From the NCBI GenBank assembly GCA_022925895.1, contig JAKSYS010000579.1, positions 1-40,913 of the forward strand: DNA of 40,913 bases. The letters are read 5' to 3'. The notes under the pieces were generated by a model. The model had not been told where the DNA came from. It did not search any database and was given only the letters and a program-made list of their open reading frames with translations. This document shows positions 1 to 10,028 of this stretch, piece after piece. Position numbers and translations under genes: made by a program. Positions within the stretch are counted from its first letter, which is position 1, and every line of letters begins with the position of its first letter. The stretch comes from Fragilaria crotonensis (Eukaryota; Bacillariophyta; Fragilariophyceae; Fragilariales; Fragilariaceae).

Positions 1-1
1 G

Positions 2-496
2 GACTCCACTTCCAGTTTGTTGTATCTGACACTGGAGTGCTGCGATGTACGTGAGGACGCAGCGGATGAAGTGGCGTCTAATGTTGGTGTTGGTTGTGGG
101 TTGGTAACAGCAATTCGATCAGCACCGTATCGAGCCGTTCAAGGCGAAATGTCGATTCCTGCCGAGTTGTTGGCGATGCAAAAATTTCAGGACTACTTGT
201 CAGCGCGACACAATCCTGATTATCAGTACAGCGCTGAGAATGAAAAGGTTCTCAGGGAGGCCGTGCAGCACATGGCCTATGTAGCGTCCACGTTCTTGGC
301 TCGAGCCAGAGATACGCAATTCGACGTTCCCATAAAGGGGCGCATCGCAATGATCACTGCAGTCCCCGCGATTCACTACCTAGAGAAGCTTAAAGAAGTC
401 GAATACGACTTGTTTGATGAGCGATTACATCCGGATCAGTCGAGATTAATCTTGCTCACCATGTTGGGAAGGACTTGGTTGACCGGTAAATTCTAA
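2..496 (+). CDS. NDUFAF6: NDUFAF6-like complex I assembly factor, 3' part
   Basis: Seen: an open frame runs in from the left edge and stops at 494-496, giving about 164 C-terminal residues. It opens with STSSLLYLTLECCDV and continues DEVASNVGVGCGLVTAIRS, then SIPAELL and later YDLFDERL. Known: this order (SLLYL-LE, then a helix with VGxxxGxVTxxRxxP, then a basic C-terminal helix) is that of the squalene/phytoene synthase-like protein NDUFAF6, a mitochondrial protein needed early in respiratory complex I assembly. It is not expected to be an active prenyl synthase. Inference: the missing 5' part, with the mitochondrial presequence, lies left of the window. No indel is apparent here. The neighbouring gene is convergent, with only 55 bases between the two stop codons. 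A genuine phytoene synthase is the alternative, but the match to the assembly-factor subfamily is better. Confidence 0.85.
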   Translation, partial: DSTSSLLYLTLECCDVREDAADEVASNVGVGCGLVTAIRSAPYRAVQGEMSIPAELLAMQKFQDYLSARHNPDYQYSAENEKVLREAVQHMAYVASTFLARARDTQFDVPIKGRIAMITAVPAIHYLEKLKEVEYDLFDERLHPDQSRLILLTMLGRTWLTGKF

Positions 497-551
497 AAAT
501 GTCTCACGTTACCAGTCGGTGCATCAGTCGTTCGCTGTGTTTGTTATTCTG

Positions 552-1727
552 CTATGGCTCGATGGGTTCCGCCACTCCCATATGGCGAGCTAGTCCTGGT
601 TTGGGTTGCCAATCCACGATCCGCCAACCAGCCTCGGCAAGAACAGGTCGGGCAATGTCGTAGTCGCCTCGGGTATGCGCTCCAAGCGATCTGCAAATAC
701 CAATGATCCCTGAGACGAATTATTCTTTCTCAAGACATTGCGACACACGTTCAGCAGCCCGTGGAACGCCCTCATTGAGATATATCATGACGCCCTCGAA
801 TAAAAAAATGGTATGCCACATCTCGTGGTCGGGGGACACGACAAGATCCGTCAAGATGGCCTCCACGTCAGACAGCTGATTCAAATCTACTGGATACAAG
901 TCGGGCAGTAACAAGACAGACTGTAATTTCAGAGATGGATCACGTCGTCGTTGACGTCTTCGTTGCAACCGTGGAGCACTAAATAGTTTTCGCTTGGCAT
1001 CGACAACGTTTGGCAAATCCAATTCAATAGCGTGGTCGACCAAACCTTCTTGTCGAAATTTGATTGACCGAGCGTCGTACCCACCCCCTAAAGTGATCAG
1101 TCGAATTTTGGGGCGATTTTGGTGATCATTATCATTGTGACTGCTTTCTTGCTGTGGTTGCTCCTCTTTAGCGACTAGGCCCTCGACAATGTGCTTGACT
1201 CTTCGATCCAAGAATGCAGTTCGAATTTCTACGTTCGCGTGGTGCAATCGAGGAAACCATTTGCAGAATGTTGGTCCGACCAACCAGCGTGTTAAGTACG
1301 GCAACATATCGTAGGTGAGGTAACTATCATAGGCAGGCGAGTGTGGATCATTAGCCGCAAGTGCCTTCCACCAGAGGCACATGAGTGACAGAGACGAGTC
1401 TGGCGGCTTGCACCGGTCTCCGAAATGCAATAATGGCATGGCAGCGCGATGCATATTCCAGGCTCGCTTGTAGGAACTAGCAGGTGCGTCGATGGGTGGC
1501 TGTACCCCCAGCTTGGTTGCGGCCTCGCGTGCGGTTGGGATGGTGGAATTGGGATTGGCGTATTTGGCATCTCGAGACTCTTCCTCTGGTCTGTTTCTAC
1601 CAAATTTGTGAATTCTATTCTCCATGGAGTTGAGGTTTGACGCTAATGCGAAGACACAGTCATGGGTGAGCATGAAGAATAATGATAGGAATGCAATCCA
1701 TGAATTTAGCGAAGAGACCATCGTCAT
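552..1727 (-). CDS. LCMT-family SAM-dependent methyltransferase with signal peptide, two compensating frameshifts
   Basis: Seen: the frame starts at 1727 with a hydrophobic leader (SLNSWIAFLSLFFMLTHDCV) that looks like an ER signal peptide. It carries a SAM-binding loop LITLGGGYDARSIKF and the later block FLFEGVMIYLNEG. These are the hallmarks of the leucine carboxyl methyltransferase-like family, which methylates carboxyl or other groups using S-adenosylmethionine. As read, the frame stops at 720. Family-like sequence continues in two other frames: VCRNVLRKNNSSQGSLVFAD, then DYDIARPVLAEAGWRIVDW and QPKPGLARHMGVAEPIEP, ending at 552. The two shifts are near 752-765 (one extra G in GGG) and 664-674 (one missing G). 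They cancel, so 552-1727 is exactly 392 codons. Known: the KPGLARHMG ending is typical of LCMT-like proteins. Inference: one gene with two homopolymer indels, probably sequence errors. The substrate is unknown. The leader suggests a secretory or plastid-directed product, though I see no clear ASAFAP plastid motif. Confidence 0.75.
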
Positions 1728-2467
1728 GACACCTTAGCCCGTTCTCTTGTGCATCATTTTTGATTACAGTATGCTCTAACGAGTAATGAGTACAACTACT
1801 ACACTCTCCTTCAATTTCTACCGCTCGAACATGTAAAAACATAGTGTACGCTAGTATACCAGGTACCGTATACCAACGTCACGAGTTCTCATGGAACGAA
1901 AGGAGAGTTCACAGTGCATACTGGAATACTTGCACCTTCTTGACAGCACCTCGTACAACACATACAAAGTGCATAGTGCGCAGCTGCAGACAGCATGCAG
2001 ACGACAGACCAGTCATTTTTTGTTACGTCATTTTGCTCTAAGAGCATCCAGCAGACAAACGGCAACACAAGGCGAACGCTGTGCATTTTGGCATTTAGGG
2101 AGGAAGAACCCTCCCGCTTTCGAGAGAAAAAGGCTCTCTCCCGACAACAACGACGATTTATCAACGTCTGTTGCAGGTCCATTATTGCCAAGGCTAGCGC
2201 CCTAACCCAACTTCAAGCCTTTCTTGTCGCAGACGCTGACCAGAATACTCTTGAGTCAAGTTAAGTGGGTGTCACAATTTCGAGGAAATTTGTAACTTCA
2301 CGATTCTGCCAATGGCGACGGAAACGAACTCAATTATCTAACTCCCATCCTGACGTCTCGGTTTTGTCTGTGCGTGACTGCCGTCGTCGATCGATCGACT
2401 CCCTTAAGATCATCATCATCATCAACAACATATCATCCGACGTCTTCCTTCGTACATTTTCCAACTT
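1728..2467. other. Divergent intergenic spacer
   Basis: This spacer holds the 5' flanks of the methyltransferase (-) and the LamG-like gene (+). Short open frames exist on both strands, but none has a recognisable motif or convincing composition. The right end has a short ATC/AAC run (about 2409-2430). No RNA gene or repeat is apparent, so it is presumably promoter and UTR sequence. Confidence 0.4.
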
Positions 2468-4173
2468 ATGACTGACGCTTCAACGATGAATGTCCCTCCC
2501 GTGGCCATCCAATGGTTGGCTCGGAATGCCGCCTCCGACGTGGAACTAGCCCAGCTCTCCAACGTGAGCAAGGAATGGAGACGCCAGGTTGGACTGTCCC
2601 TTTCGGATGTCACCTCGACGAGTCGACTTCTACTGCCATCCATGATACGCTTCGCTAGGAGTCAGACACATCAAAGCACCACGACGAGAACGCCATCCAA
2701 CACCAAAAGGAGTGCCAAAACGCAATTCGACACATTTTGTGCTGCGTGGTTTCCTCCTTCTGGGATCCAGCACATTCCCGTCTCAACCCTGCCCCCTCGA
2801 TCATCAACACGATGCTTTACCAACCAGCCGAAGTCATGGTGGTGCGACTGCGGTTAGGAATCGGTATTGCTGCTATGAATGGGTTGGATACCAAAAGGAA
2901 TTCCAGGTATTGTCTCCATTCGGGTATCAGTCATCCTTTCTCGACGGCCTCTTCGCGACGTCCGGATACGTGAACAGCAACCCCCGCAAACCATCAGCGG
3001 TCGTTCGAGGAGCTACTCTTGCCCGTCCAGAAGGTTATTGTGAGTGCTGGGATGACAAGACGGACGCCACTTCTGCAGAGAATATCAACGCAGACCCCGT
3101 GCACCTACGGCATCGAACCTATCTCCAACGACAATTACTCCCACGCGTCATTCGGAGTTCCTATTGGAAGAATCCTCGGAATCCAACTCTGTCCGGCCAA
3201 CAACAGCGCGCAGTGCAATTTTTAAATGCCAGCGGTTCCAGTGCCCTGAGACTCCTCACACCGCCATTTGCGTGCGGACCACTGTCTCGCCAAATTACGA
3301 TACTGTGCGTCGGAATTGCCACCGAGGATGGATGCTTTCTTTCCGGACTGACAAGGCGGTGCGAATTGGGTCACATGCATCCTCAATGTGAGCGTGACAG
3401 TATCATTGACATGAGTCCCGTGTGTATTTGCTGCGACGGAGCGGGAGCTTCCGATTTCTCGCATACTTCCAACGACCGACGAGGAGGAGTGCGATGATGA
3501 CTCGAGCGCTGCGGCGGATATCCCCGATGGTTGTAAGTGTGCTTTCAATCCCAACAAAGAGTTGTTCGACTCGGAATCCGTCCGTGACAACGAGGATGAT
3601 TCCAAGCCACCAGATTATGTGCACATGGGGAGATTAGGACCCGGCCGGTGGCATTGCTATGTGGCGGTGATCGATGGCTCTGAGAGTACGATACGGATAG
3701 ATGGAGCACAGGAGACTATCACCCACTTCATCAACGATGATGCTGGCCCAGTTGTTCTGGATGGACTCACAATTGGATCTGACCACTCGTTTAATTTGTC
3801 ATTATGCTTTGGCGATGGAGCTCCAGGAGAAGGTGAAGGATCAATATCGGAACTGATTGTCTTTCAAGGTAGGCTTCCTCTTCGCGATCTGGCAGCGCTG
3901 GAAGATCATTTGATGCGGAAGCACGGCATCACCCCCACTACTTCATCCGACGCAAATGTTCTCCTTCAAGAAGATGAATGGAAGCGCATGAGTCGTGCTC
4001 TTATAGAGCAGTCGGCTCCTTACGACTCGATTGTAGTGCCCGACGGCGTACCCCTTCGCGTGATGGCCAACGATCCCAGTGTATCCTGGCACCGGAACAA
4101 TGCAGTGACGGGAGAACGCATGCAGGTGGCGCGCATCGGAAGTCGGTTAAGTCAAGGATCAAGTGACTGGTAG
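2468..4173 (+). CDS. Protein with C-terminal LamG/concanavalin-like jellyroll domain, frameshifted
   Basis: Seen: the ATG at 2468 follows a short ATC-rich stretch. Three frames each carry coding-like sequence in order. 2468 to about 2760 has an F-box-like helix (VELAQLSNVSKEWRRQV) and FDTFCAAWFPPSGIQ. About 2860-3475 has VLSPFGYQSSFLDGLFATSG, TLARPEGYCECWDD, then SSALRLLTPPF and FLSGLTRRCELGH. About 3475-4173 has GRWHCYVAVIDGSESTIRIDG, then LTIGSDHSFNLSLCFGDGAP and SISELIVFQGRLPLRDLAAL. Known: the last part has the pattern of LamG/concanavalin A-like folds (W-hhh-V-DG, then DG-hxIG, then I-E-hhhF-L). Inference: one gene of roughly 569 codons with net +1 frame repair (1706 bases), shifts near 2700-2860 and near 3470. 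The second fits one extra C in AACGACCGACGAG. LamG domains usually bind carbohydrate or protein ligands; the role here is unknown. No signal peptide is seen. Confidence 0.6.
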
Positions 4174-4266
4174 TGTAGGCATAAGACATGCAGCGCTATT
4201 GGAATGATATGCAGTTACAACAATAGGGCAATAGGGCTTTGTTTGTAGAATGTGGCCATCCCATAA

Positions 4267-4851
4267 TTATTCTGCTTCGCCTTTTGACGGTACGAGCTGT
4301 TCTGCCTCGTTCGGTTGGTCAATTTGTTTTGGCTGATTAGAAGAGGTAATCACCAATTCTTGAAATCCCGTAGCGGGATCTGGAACGCGTGAAAAGGCCA
4401 CCCCCTCGGCAGACCCCAAGACCAATTCTGCAGTTGTAAAGACTCGCCCCGATATCAAATGTCCGCCAAAGACAGTCCCATTGGCATCAGATATCGCCAG
4501 ATGTAAATGTTTAGCATTGTTGTCACGAGGAGCCAGAGTTCCAACCAGAGATACAATTTCAAATGGCTCATTCCAAGTCCGTATATCATTCATTACCATT
4601 GTTGTATCAGAGGCAGTGGTGCTAGTAGTACTTGGTGGTCGTGTGGGATGATTGTTCGTTTCTTCGTCATGAGAGGCAGTATGAGACGCCATGCGCAACG
4701 TTACTTGGTCGAGGCTGCCCACACATGTTACCACGAAACAAGCCGACGCACCCGTTTGCCGCGCAGCCTCCTGTATGGACGATATCAGATCTTCTCCAGG
4801 GTGTAACCGAACACAATGAGCGCGTAATGCACCCGAGACCATGGGACTCAT
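4267..4851 (-). CDS. PPC (DUF296) domain protein
   Basis: Seen: an intact 194-residue frame. The N-terminal half has LRAHCVRLHPGEDLISSIQE, then ASACFVVTCVGSLDQVTLRM. After a 30-residue Ser/Thr/Asn-rich insert it has FEIVSLVGTLAP and KHLHLAISDANGTVFGGHLI. Known: this is the order of the PPC/DUF296 fold, also found in bacterial and archaeal proteins and in plant AT-hook (AHL) DNA-binding proteins. The HLH..GGH histidines are the cluster proposed to hold a metal ion in the prokaryotic-type members. Inference: a free-standing PPC protein. No AT-hook RGRP core is present, so it resembles the stand-alone enzyme-like or oligomerising form more than the plant transcription regulators. The insert is a low-complexity loop between strands. 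It is convergent with the LamG-like gene, 93 bases from its stop. No frameshift is seen. Confidence 0.85.
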   Translation of the reverse strand: MSPMVSGALRAHCVRLHPGEDLISSIQEAARQTGASACFVVTCVGSLDQVTLRMASHTASHDEETNNHPTRPPSTTSTTASDTTMVMNDIRTWNEPFEIVSLVGTLAPRDNNAKHLHLAISDANGTVFGGHLISGRVFTTAELVLGSAEGVAFSRVPDPATGFQELVITSSNQPKQIDQPNEAEQLVPSKGEAE

Positions 4852-5522
4852 TGTGCTGTTGTCTTGACATGCAATTTTGTTTGAATCGCGTTCAGGTTAC
4901 GCACCTGTGATTTTCATAGTTCTCCATTCTCCAACCATGACTCGTAATTTAAATGTGATGCTGGCGTACAACTATGTACCAGGTTGTAGGCGCAGTAGGC
5001 TATAAGCAGCAAGAGATGCGGTACGTTAGCGACACATCGTATGCCAGTAGCGTAAAACAATTACTGAGATGAATTGGCGTGTACTCTAAGTAGTACATTG
5101 AGTACAGATTATTTGTGGTAGTACAGTACGAGTACCTTGTACGCGTACGAACGAGTGGTCGCAAGATTTCCAGACCACGAGGCACGAGCCCCGCAACGGA
5201 TCGACCCATGTCCCACGCGTCGTGCGGTCGGCTCGAATTGCAAATTCACACTTATATTCTCATTTATAGTAGTCTACTGTATACAGTATACAGTATACGC
5301 ATATGTATGGCACGTGTCCATGTCTTGCGTCTTGCGTCCACCCCTCGAATCCAAGATGCTGGTCGGATCAGAGCATCATATGTCATATGTCATAGGCACG
5401 ATCAATCTTTTAGCCTGCGTCTTGTGTTCCTTCTTTTTGTATGCGCAGTTATTCTGTGGATCCACGTCGACAGGGAAATAGAAGGCACGAAAGACAAAAG
5501 TGAAAAAGTAAACACTACGACG
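4852..5522. other. Upstream region of VIT1 with GTAC and GTATAC palindromes
   Basis: This non-coding stretch lies between the divergent PPC gene and VIT1. It holds a GTAC cluster (about 5090-5150), a perfect tandem of the palindrome GTATAC (5279-5306) and a tandem CATATGT (about 5377-5394). Part of it is open in frame with VIT1 exon 1, but it lacks any conserved-looking sequence. I treat it as promoter and 5' UTR. Confidence 0.45.
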
Positions 5523-6786
5523 ATGGCGCCACATCCACCAACGCTTGATGGCCAAATAAGTGGAGAGGATTCCAGTCTGCTGGTAGGGAAAGTTGCTCGC
5601 CAAGCCTTTGAGGGTAACGATGTCGAAGCTTCCAAGTACGTGAAATATGATATCATTGGCACTGTTTCATTGATTTGAATGAAGTGTGTGGTTCAAAGCA
5701 TGTTTTGAGCACTGCTATGCATGGATGGATGGGTCACGTCTATGGATTGATGGAATGAACACTCGTTGGAATTGTTTCATCCGAAACCAATCACACAACA
5801 CACATTTCCCATGTATGATGACGAATCCAAGCTACTGAGCTAACTTGTGTTCCTTACCCTCCAATAGGAAGTATCACGACACTCGCGTCTTGATGAATAG
5901 TGACGAGCATCACAAAACCGAGGGCGGTTGTTGAAACCCATGATTTTTGGTGGCCTCGATGGCATCCTCACGTCGTTTGCCATTGTGGCGGGAGCTGCCG
6001 GTGGCAACCTTTCCAGCGGCGTGGTTCTTATTCTGGGCTTTTCCAACATTTTCGCCGACGCACTTTCCATGGGAGTTGGGGAATTCCTTTCATCCAAGGC
6101 GGAGAATGAGTGGATTTTGAGTGAGCGGAGGAGAGAAGAATGGGAGTTGGAGAACTATCCCGAAGGGGAGATTCGGGAAATGGTGGATCTCTACATGGAG
6201 AAGGGTATGAGTCGTCAAGACGCAGAAAGTGTTATCACAACTATGGCCAAGTATAAGGATTTCTTTGTGGATATCATGATGACACAGGAGCTCCAACTGC
6301 AAGTACCAGAGGACGACCATGTTACTGAGAGTTTCCGAGAAGGTACGTGCATTCCGCGTGGTCTCAGGTTGTCTCCGGATTCTAAGAAACCAATCTTGCA
6401 AACCCGTCCTCACCGTACGTCACTCGTCTCCAGGTGTCATCATGTTTTGTTCCTTTGCCTTCTTTGGAGCTTTACCCCTTATCGGATACCTTGTTTTCCC
6501 ATCTGCATTTCCGAATATGTCCGAAGAAGAGTTGTTTCTTGCTGCTTGCGCAGTGACTGGAATAGTCCTGTTTTTCTTAGGCAGTGTCAAGAGCACATTT
6601 TGGTAAGTCAATGTATTCTGTCTCGCTGAGAAAACTTTGAAAGATGTCGCAACTAACGTTTGCCTCTATCGCAGCGCAAGTCACTGGTTTGCTTCTGGAA
6701 TGGAGACCTTACTATTGGGCGGCGTTTGTGCCACTGTAGCTTACTCAATCGGACAGTTTGTGCAAGGGATTGTTGGGACTGAGTAG
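5523..6786 (+). CDS. VIT1: Vacuolar iron transporter (VIT1/CCC1 family), four exons, one frameshift
   Basis: Exons 5523-5635, 5868-6342, 6434-6602 and 6675-6786, with introns that all start GTACGT or GTAAGT and end AG. Seen in the protein: an N-terminal KKYHDTRVLMNSDEHHKT, then KPMIFGGLDGILTSFAIVAG, FSNIFADALSMGVGEFLSSK and a charged cytosolic segment (ERRREEWELENYPEGEIREM). Three hydrophobic helices follow in exons 3-4. Known: the GGLDGI..F..VAGA and DALSMG.GE.LS blocks define the VIT1/CCC1 family, which moves Fe2+ or Mn2+ into the vacuole in exchange for protons. The E-rich segment is the metal-binding loop. Inference: an intracellular iron-storage transporter, useful in iron-poor water. 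Exon 2 shifts frame at about 5921-5930 (GGCGGTTG). The exon total is 869 bases, so exactly one added base restores a 289-residue protein with all intron phases correct. That favours a sequence error over decay. Confidence 0.9.
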
Positions 6787-7148
6787 TGGGTGTGTGGGCG
6801 GTGTGGGTAATGCAGAAACATGGTGCTTCAATGTCGCTTTGCCCTCGCGCAATAATAAACTAGGAAGTTCGCCAGGACACGGGCACCGACGCGAATAGGC
6901 GCTCTAGAAAGCTGGGTGAGGCTAACATATTCGCCTTAAACTCGTCACATCAAATACACCTTGTAAACCTAGTATCATACACACCACACCAGTGTTGGTA
7001 CCGGGTGCTATAGTTGTTTCACGGATCAAAATTGAAAGCCGCATCTGTACCATCTTGCATTGAAGCAGGTCGTGTGTCCTCTCTAACATACTGCACGGTA
7101 CAGAGATGGGTGGAAGGACGGTTTTAATGAAAGCATGTAGGCCAAACA
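6787..7148. other. Spacer after VIT1
   Basis: I see no recognisable gene. A minus-strand open stretch (about 6922-7158) could be a further exon of the small secreted-protein candidate to the right, because its sequence (LIRETTIAPGTNTGVVCMI) is not low-complexity. I could not find splice sites that join it convincingly. Confidence 0.3.
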
Positions 7149-7648
7149 TTATGCCCACATTTTAGACTGCTGGGTGATGATACTCGTATGGTTGACCATC
7201 GATAGAACCACTCGGTGATAGTCGTATTGTCGTGGATGAATTCGGATTATAAAAATGTCGTCTGCGATTGAAGGTAGATATGGTTCGCAAAACTCGACTT
7301 GAGAATATACACAGTAAACCCATGGCTGTCCCTCTGTAGTCTTGATGAGTACAGAATCGTCATGAGTCTGCAAGAACGCATTGGCGGTATGCAAATGCAA
7401 GGAAACAAGTTGAGTCATTCGTACTTGCGCATGTATGTATGAACATGGTGATGTGAGGCAATCCATGTGTTTCTTGTGGAACTTACTCGGATTTCGACAT
7501 TGTCCTGTAGTTGCAACAGTGGACCCAAAACCAACAACCCGTTCCCAACATTCTTATTCCGTGTACCCTGAATCCCTCCTCCTGATTCCACTGAACATCC
7601 TATGGATAGGAAGATGAAATAGGAAAGTAGCATGGCAGGTGTCGTCAT
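7149..7648 (-). CDS. Possible small secreted protein, two exons
   Basis: Seen: an ATG at 7648 opens a 54-residue exon with a classic signal peptide (MTTPAMLLSYFIFLSIGCSV) followed by GNGLLVLGPLLQLQDNVEIR. The exon ends exactly at a strong donor, GTAAGT (7486-7481). A pyrimidine-rich acceptor ending TTGCAG (7368) lies 119 bases on and keeps phase 0. The second exon reads THDDSVLIKTTEGQPWVYCV and continues to a stop at 7149. Inference: a 126-residue secreted or luminal protein of unknown function. Support is the signal peptide plus the fit of donor, acceptor and phase; I recognise no family. The 3' end may be incomplete. The 5' end overlaps an opposite-strand open frame that I do not believe. 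Confidence 0.4.
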
Positions 7649-8571
7649 TGACTTTATATTGTTGGAGGTGATGGTACCTTGCCGAAATCGCAGTTGCGCT
7701 TGTAAGTTGCAGGTTGCAGTACAACAAGCATTGGACGAGGAGGAGTTACACTCTTACCAAAGCAAACAGTGTATCTTCATGTGTTGTCAGAAATACAAGC
7801 AAGATGATGGTGGCTCTAGCAGTCGCAATTACCTAACTCCAGTACGATTTCATCCGCCGGAACGTGTGAAGCTGAATATGGCGCCAGATCGGAGCATCGA
7901 ATCCGGGAATCACATATCAAAAATACCCTCTCTGGATACACGCGAAACTTGCGACCAATACGTCGACCAGATTGTCGAAATGCACTCAGACGTTATAATA
8001 CGGGTATTCTGTCCCTGGCAACGACTTCTCGAACACTGCAACACGGAGTACTCGAGTACTTGCACCCGCCTCATAGTTGATAAGTTGTTGTGCATAGGAC
8101 GAACGATCTCGCGACATCCGATAAAGGCAAACAGTCGCCGACTTGCCGTGCAACATTAAAACCTAGGTCCTAAGCCTGCACATACCTGTCCTGCTGCGCC
8201 TGCCTTTGAGTCAAATGCCATTAGATATCATGTGTGAACGCGAGGTCCATCCATTGTATACATCGGCAGACCAAGGAGTCTGGAGTCTGAAAGTGAGTGG
8301 GACTAGTAGTAGCGAACCTAAGAGCAGATTGATACAACGGAAAAGCCAAGCACTGCCTCATTGGGCTTCATTGATCTATAGTTCATAGAGACTCAATTGA
8401 TATTCCTTTCAAGTTGAATGCGCGTGAGAATTCATCCAAAGATTAAGCCATTATGTAAGACCAAGCCGCGCACCTCGCTTCCCGATACAGGTGACCGCGG
8501 CGTCTGCTTTAAAGTGGGAAGGAGGTCAGGGATATTGCTGCCTTGGGCAGCAACGGAAAATGAAGAAGCAA
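7649..8571. other. Spacer with one unconvincing open frame
   Basis: A plus-strand frame of 175 codons (7632-8159) is open here, but it has no motif, its composition is uneven, and it overlaps the signal-peptide gene candidate. From 8160 to 8571 I see nothing on either strand. The interval probably contains the 3' UTR of the zinc-finger/RRM gene and the promoter of the secreted-protein candidate. Confidence 0.35.
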
Positions 8572-9545
8572 CTATCGACCACCTTGCTTTTTCGTGGCGA
8601 CGCGATTCAACATTTTCGTAACCTTGAGCTTGAGTTCGGTGCGTGCCTTTCCAGCTTCGCCCTTTTTCGTTGAATCATTGACCGCAGCGTCAATGGTTGT
8701 GCCATTCAAAGCAACGGCTTTCTTGGCACTCTCAACGGTATCAAATGTCAGGTAGGCTTGTCCTTTGCACCGACCGGTATCAGGAAACGTTAACAGTTTG
8801 CATTGCAACAATTTACCGCAGGATGCGAACAATGCATCTACATCCTTTCGCTTTGCTTCAAAAGGGAGGCCAGAAACGAACACCTTCTTTCATCGGGATC
8901 ATGAATGCCTTTCGTACTCTTCGAAACTTTGTTTGTGCCACGAACAGTGACCTTATCAGGGCAGTCGTAGATCCAGTGAATAGGCTCGTGCGTGTTTTTA
9001 CAAGCCTGGCAGACGTAATCAGCTGGAACTTCTTTCGCCCGTTTTCTCTTCTTCTTGTCGGACTCGCACGATTTCTTTTCGAGACTTGTTTCGACATCTG
9101 GCTCAGGCGCATCATCATCGTCGACACTCTGGATATCAACGGCTGGCGAATCATCGTCTTCTTCCCGATTTTCCATTCCTTCCTCGTCATCTTCGTTGTC
9201 GGCCCTATGATCATGGTACATCATGCCTGCCAACTCCTCCTCCTCCTCCTTTTTAAGCAGCGCTTCCTGTTTCAATCGCTCTTCTTCTTCTTCCGGAGTG
9301 GGAACGGGTGGCAGACCTCGTTTGACTCTCTTCATCATGCGCCGTCGCTGCAACTTGGAATAAGCAATGCCATGCTCATCAGTTTCCGGAACTTGAGATA
9401 GCAGTGCCTCCCTCTCTTTGCGTTTCTTGGAGCGTTTGTCCTCGACCGCATCATCTTCACTTTTTTCCCGCTTTCGCTTTGCTTTTCTTGCCTCCTTGTC
9501 AGCAAGTGCCTTCATCTCCTTGGGAGTTACTTCAATCGCAGTCAT
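8572..9545 (-). CDS. Zinc-finger plus RRM RNA-binding protein, one frameshift
   Basis: Seen: start ATG at 9545. Residues 1-170 are strongly charged (KEARKAKRKREKSEDD; RRMMKRVKRGLPPVPTPEEE) with an acidic tract. A Cys-rich motif follows, YVCQACKNTHEPIHWIYDCP, with CxxC, H and C ligands as in zinc knuckles. Last comes a single RRM: VFVSGLPFEAKRKDVDALF (RNP2 region) and GRCKGQAYLTFDTVESAKKA (RNP1 region). The N-terminal part and the RRM lie in different frames that meet at about 8876-8884 (GAAAGAAGG). Adding one A restores ERK-VFVSG and makes 8572-9545 a clean 325 codons. Inference: a nuclear RNA-processing or ribosome-biogenesis protein. The shift is a single-base loss in an A run, most likely a sequence error. 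It is divergent from RRP1 with about 480 bases between them. Confidence 0.75.
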
Positions 9546-10028
9546 GATCAACAATGGTACAGGGGGAGATGTTCAGCACAGTACTGGTGCGATGTGATGC
9601 TATGTCCAGCGTGTCAGCCCGTGGAATCGTCCTTATTGTCAACAGAAGGGACTGCTGGGGATGGAGGGTGTTTTCACCCAAAAAAATTGAATGGCGTCGG
9701 TCGCGATATTTTTCATCGGTAAAAGGACAGACGCCAGGATTGTTTTCTGCCACCAAAAGCTTACTCACAAGCATGCTTTTTCTGGATGACGAAAGTTAAC
9801 ATTTTACACTTTCATTCACCTCTACAGTGACAAATTCTGGAGGCCATCTGTCAAACGATCCATTCACTGAATACCCGGCCTCGTCGAAGAGTGAAGTGCG
9901 TTCTCTTTGCCCACGCCAGAATACCCCTACGTCGCTATCACCATGACAGCCGCCATGACAGTTGAGACGAAAGAAATGAAAGAAACCAAACGGGCCCGCC
10001 GCAAGTTGGGTGCTCACCCGTCACAGTT
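9546..10028. promoter_or_regulatory. Divergent promoter region, RNA-binding gene and RRP1
   Basis: This spacer lies between two divergent genes with nucleolar or RNA-related roles, so a shared promoter is plausible. ATGs at 9943 and 9955 open a basic frame (MTVETKEMKETKRARRK) that could be the true RRP1 N-terminus, reached through a frameshift or a small intron. I could not choose between these. No TATA box or other element is certain. Confidence 0.35.

Noticed and set aside
683-745. A 50-60 base intron in the methyltransferase, ending in TTTGCAG
   Set aside because: It would restore a frame but would delete NSSQGSLVFAD, which matches the family. Two small indels explain the sequence better.
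7632-8159. Plus-strand open frame of 175 codons
   Set aside because: No motif, uneven composition, and it overlaps a better minus-strand candidate with a signal peptide and intron.
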